NCBI GenBank assembly: GCA_030704615.1
Contig: CM060732.1
Coordinates: 40,529,053-40,593,052, forward strand
DNA: 64,000 nt
Source: Takakia lepidozioides
Taxonomy: Eukaryota > Streptophyta > Takakiopsida > Takakiales > Takakiaceae
Direction: 5' to 3'
Shown: positions 1-10,458 of the stretch, one piece after another
How positions within the stretch are numbered: position 1 is the first letter of the stretch
Layout: each line of letters opens with the position of its first letter
Program-made: the position numbers and the translations under genes
The notes under the pieces: generated by a model
What the model was told of the DNA's origin: nothing
What the model saw: only the letters and a program-made list of their open reading frames with translations
The model's database searches: none

Positions 1-154
1 CATGGAATGGTCACTACTGTTGATGGATGAAGGCGCAGGACAGGCTGCAGGCAGTCAGAAAACTACACCTGGCGGTCAAGCCCGCTACCGGTGTAGTCAG
101 GTAGAGGAGACTGACGTTAGCGGACGTTGAACGTCCGGGTTTCCTGGGCGGTTA

Positions 155-1845
155 CGGCCGTTAGTGCTTCCGCATGTCGCGGAAGAGCGATTCAAGGAAT
201 TGTGGATTTGCTGTTGTCATCGCAGCGCTTGTGAGGATCTCGATGTGAATTGGATCTTTGTTGGATGCAACGATCTACCGATCCACCGCCTCATGAATAG
301 AAAGATTGAATGTGTGTGTGAGAGAGAGAGAGAGATGGCGGTGTAGATGGATTTCAACCCCTGCAATGCATGTCAGGTAGAAGCCTCTTGTAATGTTGTT
401 TGTGGGATCTGTCTAGGACTATTTCGACGGTTGTGTGCAACCTGTGTAGTTGAGCATGGAGATGGCGGAGTGTCCCACAGCTAAATGGTGGTAGGCGACA
501 GACACGAAATTTGCTGTTAAAAATTGATGTTTCTGCCCCTTGTTAGGGAGAAGAGCTTCATTGGGTTCTGGCACTTGTGATTTGAGGTTATTATGTGAAA
601 GGCAGGACAACTCAGATCCTTTGTCCAAACACTGAACAAGAACATTGGAGGAACTCTCTGTATCTATGGGGACCAGCTTTGAACTCTTAAGGGTGCTGAA
701 TGGCTTCCGATTTGGTGGCTTACCCGCAGTAGAACCTTTTTGCTCAGTGCATGTATGGGAGCAGCCTCTTCAAAGGACAGAAGTACTAACTACATGAAGC
801 TCACAGGGAAAACCCACAGAAAGTGGTTGGACCCAAGTGTTCCCATCAATATGTACACGGTAGTTTTAGGTAATTCCACACCAGGAAATTGAGCTTTCTG
901 CAATCACAGATGGTCCATGGGGGGTGAGTGAGCAGCTTGTGCCCTTGGTCGCCAAACTCTAAAAGGTTCTTAACACTAACACCTGATAGAGGAAGTTGCA
1001 CTCATAACTTCCTCTGACTAGGCCCTCCTTCAAATGAGCTGCTTAGGTTAGAGAAAGCTGCACCCTTGGACCAATGAGGCTGCTTCTTAATCATACCCGT
1101 GACAGTACTTCACAAGAAAGTGAAGGGGCTGAACTCCCTTTCAGCTCTCCTTCTCTAGCTTCTGTGTATGCTACATATATTTCCAAAGGGGCATACTTAT
1201 TACCTCTGCGCACAACAATTACAACATTTCTCTGATGTAGCAATAACCTGTCTTCTTACCTCCCTTGAAAGCATTTGGGAAAGGGAATGTTCAAGCTGTC
1301 ATAAATTGAGCTCTCACAAGCATAGATTATGCAAACTCTGACAAGGGGATTGGGTGATTTCTTCTGGAGGAGGATTTTGATGAGTGATCGACTCGGTACG
1401 CCTCCTCTCTTCAAATTAAAACCAAGCCTGAATGTAAAGAAGGCGATTCATGGAGAAGTCAGATCCTCACAGATGTATACTGCTGTCTTTGTAATCTGTC
1501 AATCATTCTGGAACAATGATATCGTCTGGACATGTATGATATACATACATGTTCCCAAGGGAGAAACAATGACTACACCGCCTCTAGGCTTTTCTTTCCT
1601 GCCATCTAATGCAAGGTGCATTGTTTAAGTTCTGTAGAAAGGCTTTAGGCTACAGAATGAAAACATAACCCCAGAGATGATTTTCCCCTGAGCCCCTCCT
1701 TTTGCAGCTCAACAAATAATCCCTGAGATTATACCTGGCAACCTATCTTATTCGCGGCCATGCTCATTGCATTGAGTTGTGATTTTTGTGCTGATTTGTC
1801 TGCAAAAAGATTGGTTTTCGAATGAACTTTAGCCTACCTCAATCG
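155..1845. repeat. Segmental duplicate (copy 1) of 10459-12990
   Basis: This block is collinear with 10459-12990, which holds the 3' part of an intact pectinesterase gene. Both begin at the shared string gttagtgcttccgcatgtcg. Long matching stretches follow, for example around 360-420 versus 10880-10950, 1260-1530 versus 11825-12105, and 1555-1845 versus 12755-12990. The indels are reciprocal. This copy lacks the equivalents of about 11426-11600 and 12105-12755. Copy 2 lacks about 130 bp present here around 1000-1230 and carries extra sequence at 10640-10880. Homology stops at the exon 2/intron 2 junction of the pectinesterase, just before LINE-like sequence. Confidence 0.75.
770..1845 (-). 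pseudogene. Pectinesterase pseudogene fragment
   Basis: This is the decayed coding remnant inside the duplicate block. Read on the minus strand, about 1475-1530 corresponds to the end of exon 4 of the intact gene at 11.3-14.4 kb. The peptide DDIIVPE is followed by a stop where the intact gene has Gly-Trp, and then LTDYKDSS. About 795-845 keeps only the end of the last exon (IDGNTWVQ). The exon with the catalytic QDTL and DFIFG motifs and most of the last exon are deleted. It cannot encode an enzyme. Only the last few bases of exon 2 and its donor site remain near 1830-1845. Confidence 0.7.
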
Positions 1846-1859
1846 AAGTACTAAAACCT

Positions 1860-2935
1860 CTCATTCTCTCTCTCTCTCCTCTGGGGCTCACTAAATTTTT
1901 CCACTGCAGAGGGGTCAACTCTGAGGTTAAGAAAACCATGCTTTGTCGCGTTATTAGACCTGCCTTGGAGTACGGATCTGCTATATGGGTTGATAACTCC
2001 AACCAGGCTAAGTCTCTAGAATCCATTCAAGTGGGGGTGCTTAAGGAGTGTATGTCAGCATGCTCCAAAACAGCCAATGTGGCTGTTCGAGGTGAGTTTG
2101 GCATTCCGTCCTTAAGCTCCCGACGAGATGAATTCAAGGTCAGATGGTGGGGTCAGCTGCAACATATGCCCAACACCAGATATCCTAAATTAATCGACTC
2201 TATATCTTGGAAACAGGACCGCCCTGTCAAACAGGCTAAGTCCTGGCAGAAGAGAGTAGAAGAGATCCTCAAGGACCTGGACCTCGCAAGTCTTGACCCT
2301 GCTGGATAAATCTGACTTAGAGGCTGTAGTGTCCTCAGCCATGTCTGTTGCCATGAGATTGTCTGATGAAAATGAAGTTAGGCAGAAAACTTCCCTGAAG
2401 TTGTTTCCAGTCTGTGACATGGGGGAAGACATCTTGGATGACCTCAAGGGTCTACCCACTCTCGGCACTAGACTGAAATTTAAACTCAGGGCAGGAAGCC
2501 TACCTTTGAACAGCAAACAGAAGCATAGAGGAAAGGGAGAGTGCAATTGCCCGTTGTGTGGGCAATCTGAAGACAGTATTCATTTTCTGATACACTGTCC
2601 GGGGTTCTCTCACCAAAGAGACGCTCTCTTCAAATCTATTAAGGGAATTGTGCCTGTACCCCTGTTTACCAACTTTGAAAGTCTCGAGGCTGAGCCAAAA
2701 ACCCAGGCCCTCCTGAGGCCTAGTTTTTGGGCAAATCACACACAGCAGATTGATGCTTGTGTGAAGGGATTTCTAGAGGATATCTGGAAAACCCGGATTA
2801 ATTCTTTATATGGAGGTAAGTCTTACTACCAACGTCAGCCCCTGACAGAGGTAGGTTCTGTCCCTTTTGTTCCCGCTCAAACTGGGCGCGGGGTCAATGG
2901 CCACAAGGCTACGGCAAACAACGTCTTATGAGTAC
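1860..2935 (+). pseudogene. LINE-like non-LTR retroelement, 3' end of the reverse transcriptase ORF
   Basis: Two overlapping reading frames (about 1938-2309 and 2293-2931) join by a frameshift near 2280-2300. The first reads like the end of a non-LTR reverse transcriptase, with IRPALEYGSAIW, SLESIQ and a later WWGQLQHM. The second holds a zinc-knuckle-like CPLCG...HFLIHCP segment typical of the C-terminus of such proteins, and ends with a stop at 2929-2931. The catalytic part is missing, as in 5'-truncated retrotransposon copies. The left edge meets the duplicated pectinesterase fragment near 1850. No poly-A tail or target duplication was found by eye. Family assignment is by motif recall, not by search. 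Confidence 0.55.
2881..2935 (+). repeat. About 60-bp module, copy 1 (end of the LINE-like ORF)
   Basis: The last about 18 codons of the LINE-like frame plus its stop recur as short isolated copies on the minus strand at 10655-10717 and 54793-54857. The shared core includes ggtcaatggccacaaggct and the end motif cttatgagtaca. All three copies share nearly the same two ends. Confidence 0.7.
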
Positions 2936-4158
2936 AATCTCTCTCCTCGTGGACGAATTTCCCAGGCAGCCTTACCTCCACTGCCTTGTTCGCTTACATG
3001 GAGCACTTTGAATTCCAGGCAGCGTGGTGTGGCGGCCTGATTAGGACCCTTACACCACCACGCTCCAACATTGAGTATTATCCTGTTTTTGTAATATATC
3101 CATTAAGCAACAAATTAGGACTGAATGTCTAGTCTGGTGGTAAGAGTATCTCTGGTTGATGCATATATTGGTGGTTGGATTATGACTATCGCCTTGGCGG
3201 TAGTCTAGCTTGTTTCTGCGACTATCTTCATCTATCTCAAGGAGGTGGTGAGCCCGACCACCACCTCACAATCCAGCTTGAGGCTATACAGAATTCAAAA
3301 ATTCAACCTCGTTCTAACCTGGAGGCTATACAATAGTCAGAGGCGATTCGCAAGCAGGCAAGTGTGGGAGACAAAACTCGGAAATATCAGAGCTCGTCAT
3401 GATGAAGGGCGATTAGAGGATACATACATAGGTAAAAACCTAGCTAGTGTAGTTTTGGTGGGCTTTCAATAGCACAATATCCACCCATGGCCGGCTGGGG
3501 CTATGGAATCTTGATTCACGCAAAGCCTTGTTGCCTTTACGACTTTACCTAAGACAAATCTATCAGCATTCCAGATCCACTGAGCTGCTGATCAAGAGCC
3601 AATATTGAGAGCTCCACGGATGGCAATTGTGCAGGTACTCAACAGATGATCTAATATGGGCAGCTGACGAGATCACGAGACTGCAGCTGATCTCGCGAAG
3701 GGAGTTGCAACGTTGCTCATACTGTGATTACTCTCATCACGTCAAGGCTTCTAGTAGCAGCTGCCGGCATGAGGAGGACTGCAGAATGCGAACTAGCAAG
3801 GCCTATGGCCTTTGAATACGATCTTACTGATGGATGAGTTGCCCCATCTGGAGGTCTTGAGCTAAAGCCTACTTCCTGATAAATGTGACTTATGGCCTAA
3901 GATTTTTTTGTTTTTTAAGAAAACAGGGGATGGAGGCATTGAAAAGGAACGGGAAAAAATAACCCGTAAATATTTTTAGATACACTTTTGGTAAGAAAAT
4001 CTTTAGCCATTTCTTCATTGGTACAATTCTAATTTTAACTCTCCACTAAGTATTTTTTCTCTTATGTAATGGAATTGTATCTCAATATGTTTTGATTTTA
4101 GAATGATACTTTGGATTTGCTGTTAATGCGATGGTGCTTTGATTATTGCACTTAATAA
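2936..4158. other. Intergenic, degraded repeat-like sequence
   Basis: I recognise no gene. Sequence just after 2936 may be the 3' untranslated part of the LINE-like element. Near 3906-3940 a T-rich run followed by gaaaacaggggatggaggc has the form of a minus-strand retroposon 3' end. Short open frames at 3245-3472 and 3627-3815 have no recognisable motif. Confidence 0.3.
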
Positions 4159-4160
4159 TA

Positions 4161-4358
4161 CCGTAGTGCCTTGGCAATTTCGACACAAATTATAATATTT
4201 CAAAGATTGTTGAAAATTTTGAAATTAATTTTGTGAAATTAAATAACTTCGTGAATGATAATACAGCATCTTTGGGAATATTTTATATGTTGAAATGAAA
4301 TTCTCAAAATAAAATAAATATTCGACAGATGATTGTTGAACTTGCCAAGGTACTACAG
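4161..4358 (-). mobile_element. 198-bp TIR element (MITE), copy 1
   Basis: The ends are inverted repeats. The left end starts ccgtagtgccttggcaa, and the reverse complement of the right end starts ctgtagtaccttggcaag. Both sides are flanked by TA (4159-4160 and 4359-4360), as in Tc1/mariner or Stowaway-type insertion. The interior is AT-rich and non-coding. An element of exactly the same length and closely similar sequence lies at 30472-30669 in the opposite orientation, which defines a family. Confidence 0.75.
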
Positions 4359-4734
4359 TAGTAGATGTTTGAGGTGCATGTCCCAAATGTGCCATTAACT
4401 CCTAAGCCAAATGGCTTCTTTTGCCGCTAAAGTAGAGGCAATATACTCAACTTCTTTTTTTCTTTTTTCTTTTTAACTCAGCTTCGGTTGTACATAAAGC
4501 TGTAGAGGTTTGCCTTTTACTAGCCCAACTTATGGCTCCCCTGCAACTATAAAAACATATACAGATGTAGATCTTCTTTCATCCGGGTCTCCTCCCCAAT
4601 CGGCGTTAGTACAGCTAGAGATCATTAAATCTTTTTTATTTATATCTTTGATATATTTGATATCCGTTTTAGTAGTATCTTTTAAATAAAAATATATTCT
4701 TTTAACTGCTGACCAATGTAGTGTTCCTAGATTT

Positions 4735-4800
4735 TATTTTATTTTATTTTATATTGTTTCCTAAAAAGGATACCTGGGAACAACAGCCCACAATTAGATT
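4735..4800 (-). repeat. Possible SINE 3'-end fragment
   Basis: A TTTTA-rich run followed by ctgggaacaacagcccacaa resembles the 3' end of the SINE at 6385-6655, which has ggacagcccacaattcagg. It is short and has no promoter boxes. Confidence 0.3.
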
Positions 4801-5967
4801 ATTCAAGTGTTGAGAAAGTAACAGCATAGGCTATATCCGACAGTGTACTGATAGGACTTTCTTCATTAGAAGAGTACTTATAGGTTTACTGTGTCTCATA
4901 TTGGCATCTCATAAGAATATCAGTTATATATTTTGATTGACTCAAGTAAATTGTTGTCGATTCTCTTTCACTATTTACCTCTATTCCAAGTCCATAACTT
5001 AATTCAGTCTTCTATGTGATTTGAAATTTAGCTTCTAACTTTCCTTTTACTTCAATGATAAATAAATCCTCTACATATAAGAGCTATAATTGGATAACTG
5101 TCCCCATCTCTCTTAATATAGACATTACTATCTTCTGTACATTTCTGGAAATCAATTTCTATTAAATATTAATCTATTTTCATATACCATCTCGAGACGC
5201 CTCTTTTAAGCCATAGATATACTTATGCAAATTACATAATAGATGTTCGTTTCCCTTTGTTAAAAAATTCTTCTAGTTGCTGCATACATAATTCTTCATC
5301 AAGATCACAATATAGAAAAGCAGTTTTTACGTTCATTTGTATTATTTCCGAATTATAATGAGCTGCGAATGCTAGTAGCATCCGAAGTAAAGTCATTTTA
5401 ACTACGGGAGAGAAAGTATCTTCAAAATCCACTCCAAAAATTTGTGTATAACCTTTGGCCACTAGACGCACTTTATAGTGGTCTATAGATCCATCTGATT
5501 TAGTTTTAATTCGAAATAACCATTTGCATTCGATTGCATGTCTTTCTTAAAGTACTTTTTGTACGAATCCATGTTTTATTGGTCATTAAAGAGTGATATT
5601 CGTCTTGAATTGCATCCATCCATTTGCCAGCATCGGCTTATCATAGCTCCTGCAAACATTTTGAGGAGTATCCACACTAGGGATAGCTGCCAAAACCTGT
5701 AGATAGTTGAGAGATTGTTGTAACTTCTAAGATGGCTTCCGGACTGTAGTTCATCATCGAACTCCAGATTGTGTGCTGGTTGGACGACCGGAATCTATTC
5801 TTTCGTAGCATTAAAATTGTCATCTTCATCAATAGAGGGATCAACTAACTTCACGGAGTAGCTCGTCCGTCTTGAGCTCTGCCTTCATATTGTACACTTG
5901 TTGCATACAGACCAAACCTTTCAACTCTTCCCCAAACCTGTCACAGGTTCAATTCTCTAACCGGAAT

Positions 5968-5975
5968 GTTATAAC
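5968..5975. repeat. Left 8-bp target site duplication (gttataac)
   Basis: Identical to 7003-7010. The octamer is itself palindromic. Removing 5976-7002 together with one octamer restores continuous minus-strand copia sequence. Confidence 0.8.
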
Positions 5976-7002
5976 CAGTGTTGAGTATATGAATTACCTG
6001 ATATATTACCCTGATATACCCGCCGGGTATATCAGGGTATATTGATATATGTATACCCTGGTGTGGCAAATTTAAGTAACTCGGATGTATACCCTTATAT
6101 GAGGGTAGATTTTTATGATATACCCTTATCCTTATATTTACCCTGCATCAAGACCCTCAATATACTTTCCTGAAGGGTATATGTTAAAATGAAGGGTATA
6201 TCTAATCAGGGTATATAAGGGCCTTTATGTGCCTTCATAGCCTTTATGTGCTAGGTCTTTTCTCTTTTTGTTGTGTTGTTAGGGAGCCTTGAGCTATAAG
6301 AGTCCAATCACAGCTAAAACAAATGTTACATATATATCATTCTTTAAATGTCATATAATCCAAACATATAAAAAGGAAACCTGACAACCCACAATTTAGG
6401 TCCTTGAGGGGTTTTTATTTATTTATTTATTTATTTAAGGAAATCTAGGAGGGACAGCCCACAATTCAGGCCCTTGAGGAGGGGGAAAGATTAACCCCCT
6501 TTCATTTATGGGCCATGAGACCTACCGTACGATCAACGCCCATACATACTGTCACACAACAATCCCACACACGCAGGGCAGCAGGTTCGAACCCCGAACC
6601 ACCTAAGTGACACACATTGTGCACTTACCAGCTGAGCTACCAGCCTATGCGCTTTTTTTATAATCTCAACAAAATATTATGCAATATCTTATCAATTTTC
6701 TCTTTTACCATAGATAGTTTTTTTTTGTGTTTTGTACATATTGAAGAACATCATATATTCTTTAAACCATTAAATTATATATTAATGGAAATAACTATCC
6801 ATACCCGGAAACTATTCATACCCTCAGGGTATATTTTGGCATGTTCATCCATACCTGGTGAAAAGTTAATTTACCCATACCCGGAGAGTAAATAAGTTTT
6901 TGAGATTTCAATTTATCCATACCCGGAGGGTAAATGATTTGACAAAAATAATTTACTCATACCCTAAGGGTATATTGAATTCAATATACCCGCACAACAC
7001 TG
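5976..7002. mobile_element. hAT-like non-autonomous DNA transposon, 1027 bp
   Basis: The element has terminal inverted repeats CAGTGTTG...CAACACTG and an 8-bp direct target duplication (5968-5975 and 7003-7010). Eight-bp duplications and CAG-type termini are typical of the hAT superfamily. No transposase frame is present. The interior is packed with tataccc/gggtata motifs in both orientations, including a near-perfect hairpin at 6007-6039. A SINE-like insertion occupies about 6385-6655, so the original element was probably about 750 bp. Confidence 0.8.
6385..6655 (-). mobile_element. tRNA-derived SINE nested in the hAT-like element
   Basis: On the minus strand an A-box-like tagctcagctgg (6628-6639) is followed by a B-box-like ggttcgaacct (6583-6593). 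This is the layout of an internal RNA polymerase III promoter. The body ends in an AAAT-repeat tail (6411-6438, seen as ttta repeats on the plus strand). A sequence like gacaacccacaatttagg recurs on both sides of the tail (6385 and 6453), so the 3' end may be duplicated. It lies wholly inside the hAT-like element and is therefore younger. Confidence 0.6.
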
Positions 7003-7010
7003 GTTATAAC
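7003..7010. repeat. Right 8-bp target site duplication (gttataac)
   Basis: Partner of 5968-5975; see the hAT-like element. Confidence 0.8.
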
Positions 7011-7189
7011 CTCATAGTTATCTAGGAAATTTTGACATACTGATTTAGTACCATCACTAGGACACGTAGGAGCTATTTTTATTATGTTTCTTTATCCTAG
7101 ATCAGACAATAAATTTTGTCATCTCTTTAAAAATAAATAAATAAAAATTGGGGAAAAAATAAAGGTGTATCCGGCACGATTAACTGAAA

Positions 7190-7990
7190 TGAAGTTTGAG
7201 ATCGAGTCATTCCTCAAGTTCAAACACCTGTCACCCCTCCTATTGTCCTACCACTTGTTGTTAGTCCTAGTCCACTGACCAGAGTTGATCTCTCTATTGA
7301 TGAAGATGACGACTTTAATGATGAAGATGAAAGAATAGATTCGAGTCCTCCAACCAGCCCACAATCTGGAGTTCGACGATCAACTAGTGTCCGGAAGCCA
7401 TCTTACAAGTTACAACAATCTCTCAGTTATGTATAGGTTTTGGCGGCCACATCCATAGTGACGATATTCCTCAAACGTTTGCAGGGGCCATGACAAGCCA
7501 AGATGTTGACAAATGGATAGATGCAATTCAAGATGAATATAACTCTTTAATACAAAATTAGCTGAAGGAAGACAATGACATGCAATCAGATGCAAATGAT
7601 TATTTTGAATTATAACTAAATCAAATGGATCTATAGACCGCTATAAAGTGCGTCTAGTGGCGGAAGGTTATACACAAATTTCCGGAGTGGATTTTGAAGA
7701 TACTTTCTCTCCCATAGTTAATTTGAGTTCGCTTCGGATGCTAATAGCATTCGCAGCTCATTGTGATTTGGAATAATACAAATGGACATAAAAACCGCTT
7801 TTCTACATGGTGATCTTGATGAAGAATTATATGTGCAGCAACAAAGGATTTATTATGGAAAAGAACATCTAGTATGTATTTTGCATAAGTCTATCTATGG
7901 TTTAAAACAGGTGTCTAGAGCATGGTATACAAACATCGAAAACAGATCCATATTTAATAGAAACAGATTTCCAGAATTGCATAAAGGGTA
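7190..7990 (+). mobile_element. Ty1/copia retrotransposon fragment B, inverted relative to fragment A
   Basis: The plus-strand translation gives the integrase-to-RT linker (acidic IDEDDDFNDEDE near 7295-7335). Then come RT motifs RLVAEGYTQ and GVDFEDTFSP at about 7650-7720, an intact-looking stretch DIKTAFLHGDLDEELYVQQ near 7784-7840, and YGLKQVSRAWY near 7895-7930. Stops between these blocks show decay. Homology to the 5230-5880 region of fragment A, in the opposite orientation, is clear at DNA level, so the two form an imperfect inverted repeat. Copia sequence fades out near 7990. Confidence 0.7.
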
Positions 7991-9456
7991 ACTGTACCTA
8001 TCATTGCCCATTTAAGACTTTGAGAAGCCATAACTTGTTCATATGATCATATTCTGGTGCAAAATTTGGACCTAGGGGAGGTTAGCAAGTTAGCTTCAAA
8101 ACCCAATTTACGAACTTTACAAAACCCAATACACTGCATTGAAGTGTTTGGCACAACGAGCCTATATAATCTTCATAAAACCAAGTATCATTGCCCCTAT
8201 CATTGCACACCATTGCACCTATCATTGCGCATTTGTGGAATTAGTGTAAATTAATACAGCTTAATACAGAATCTACAGTAGAGCCACATACTGGAAATGG
8301 TCTACTTAGTTACTCGCCCAACACTACACAAGGCAAAACCTAGGGACAACCTAATTGCCGACACCATATCAACTACAAAATTTATGAAACAAGAATTTCC
8401 TCTCAGACCTCTTTACCAGAGGACATCTTACAATACGTTTCATTGTAAAACTTTGAGAGTAGCTAAAGGTTGCATCATAGCTAATTTCAGATGCCAATGC
8501 ATCAGTCTCATACTTGGTCAAGTACAAAGACTTCTGAATGTATTCCCACTCGGACTCAGGCATCACCTGTTTGAATTTCGGTTTTCTCCGCTCAATCCTA
8601 TTGAAAATTTGCCTATTGCTTCTGGGTATTGTTAGGTAACCTCTCACCAGAAGGATTTGAGTAATTATGGTTTTTGAGATAACATGTTTATATGTGCTTA
8701 TTAGGGATGGACATGTCAACGCTCACCAAAACACATACAAAGCAACATATGCAGTAAAATGTTGGTTTGATGTGAAAGTTGGCATGAACTTTGCGTTTGC
8801 ACTGCACATTATGAAAATTTGGGGTAGCCCTTCTGAAAAATTCAAAAGCCCCTCAACAAGCCTCGTCAAAGCAAATAAAGGTGTTTTTTTTCTTTTTCTT
8901 TTTCTTTTTGAGAACAGGGATAGGGGCCTGATGAATTTTATTAACAATTATTTGGGGAAAAAAATTAAAACCCCGATTACACCATAAGGCACACACCGTG
9001 GGTGGTCGGTGTACTAAGAACCATACTTCCTCTAGAAGAGGACCTTGCATACGATACCAAACTAAGGGAACACGTCCCAAGCAACAAGACCATTTTAATA
9101 CCTAATTGAGGTACTGCCAACACGTTTTTCTTTATAAGACAAACCAGCAGGAAGGGGGCTAAAAAGACTCCCGACAGATTAAGACCATTGACATTTTTAA
9201 AAGCAGTAAACCTCTATCTGGCCTTTTTTCAAACCCAAAAAACAATATAATCTCTCAAACTCAACGGTGAAAATTCCTAAAATTTGGGGAGATGGTCACT
9301 GTAGGCCAAGTAGGTATGTATGTGTACGATCAATTTTTGTGGATGAATGCTGGTAGGTGGGTAGCCTCCCATTAGTTCCAAAGGGTAATAATTTTTGAGA
9401 GTGAAGAAATTCAAGTTAACACGAAGAGTTACATTGCACAATGTATAAAGACCTTT
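7991..9456. other. Intergenic; retroposon tail at 8882-9130
   Basis: There is no recognised gene. On the minus strand at about 8882-9130 there is sequence resembling the 3' end of a plant LINE. It runs into ttcatcaggcccctatccct and ends in an A-rich tail made of AAAAAG repeats (8882-8911). A 116-aa minus-strand open frame (8369-8719) and a 106-aa plus-strand frame (8667-8987) have no recognisable motif. Confidence 0.35.
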
Positions 9457-10071
9457 GTGACAAAAATACGTACACACAGTTTTTATCTAAGTTTGTTTCC
9501 ACGCCTCGTCCTAGTATCTTGTCTCTTCTGTCCATCACTGCGGCCAGCTGTGTGTAGAGCCGTCAGCTATGATCGTTTTGTAGTCGTCTCTACTGCCCAC
9601 ACCCTGACGTGGATCCTTGATCATCTTCTGTTTGATTCGCCAAGCGACTTGCTCCTGGAGGAGTATGGCATCCATCGCAGCATCCGTGACTCACAGAATC
9701 GGATAGTTCCTCAACAACCCAAGATTGAAGCAACAAGAGCCGATCCCACCCGGACCAAGAGGATGATGTGGGAAATGGGGTCAGGACTTGACACGCTTAT
9801 GGTTGAATACTTCTACAGACGCTGTCTTGATCGGGTACTTCAGAGTGAGAGTAGCCAGCCATGCCCACATTGCAGGCCAACACTCATATTTGCAAGACTA
9901 GGCGGAGGTGGCGCAGGAAGACAATCCGCGCAATCTAAGCATGGTGTTGAAGGCACACCGCTACCCCAAGCTGCGTGGAGAGCCGTGGACTTGGTGAAGT
10001 CCCACTCTCGCGTCGTCCTGGAGCTGGAGACGCAGTTGGCAGTGTGCGTTTGGCCCCATGCCGCTACGTAG
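9457..10071 (+). CDS. Unrecognised open reading frame, 204 aa
   Basis: This is the longest frame in the window that I cannot assign. It begins with a hydrophobic stretch (about residues 9-33) that could be a signal or membrane segment. A basic, Arg-rich middle follows, with one CPHC motif near residue 140 and a Gly-rich run. There are no splice sites I can tie to it, no family motif and no neighbour giving context. It could be chance coding in moderately GC-rich sequence. Treat it as a prediction only. Confidence 0.15.
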   Translation: MTKIRTHSFYLSLFPRLVLVSCLFCPSLRPAVCRAVSYDRFVVVSTAHTLTWILDHLLFDSPSDLLLEEYGIHRSIRDSQNRIVPQQPKIEATRADPTRTKRMMWEMGSGLDTLMVEYFYRRCLDRVLQSESSQPCPHCRPTLIFARLGGGGAGRQSAQSKHGVEGTPLPQAAWRAVDLVKSHSRVVLELETQLAVCVWPHAAT

Positions 10072-10458
10072 AAGTGTGAAACGAAAGGGAAACAAACAGT
10101 TCATGTCTGGCGCTATTCACTGCAAAGCATGCACAAGCGCTACCGGCATCCTGATTCACCAATGTCCATCACCAACTACAAGAGATAATTTAGACCCTGA
10201 TCGGATGCAGCACCTGCATCAACCTTGATATATTCTAGCGAACAATGCGTCACAACACTTTCAATGTTCAATAGATTTGGACATCTATGGTATAATTCTA
10301 TAACGATTTGAATCTACACATGATGATTGCCATCTCATGTTCCTCTCATGTTTAGGCAAAGAAAGAGAAACTGCTGCTCACTCGCTGTACTCCACCGTCC
10401 GCAAGGGAAGCACCCACAGCGCTGCGGCCACCCGTCGATGAATGCCGTTGGACTCTCC

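Larger units (their letters stand above)
4440..7120 (-). mobile_element. Ty1/copia retrotransposon fragment A (interrupted by a hAT-like element)
   Basis: Minus-strand translation shows copia polyprotein remnants. The RNase H region at about 4440-4600 has ADWGGDPDERRST. The reverse transcriptase region at about 5230-5480 has RLVAKGYTQ, GVDFEDTFSPVVK and VKTAFLYCDLDEEL. The integrase-to-RT linker continues through 5500-5967. After the inserted element at 5976-7002, linker sequence resumes at 7011-7120 in the same orientation. Stops and frameshifts are frequent, and no LTRs were recognised. It can no longer encode a working polyprotein. Confidence 0.7.

Noticed and set aside
6570-6650. Minus-strand tRNA gene
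   Set aside because: A and B boxes are present, but the acceptor stem and anticodon arm do not form, and an AAAT tail follows; a SINE explains it better.
8369-8719. 116-aa minus-strand frame as a gene
   Set aside because: No motif, and it overlaps frames on the opposite strand in AT-rich repeat-like sequence.
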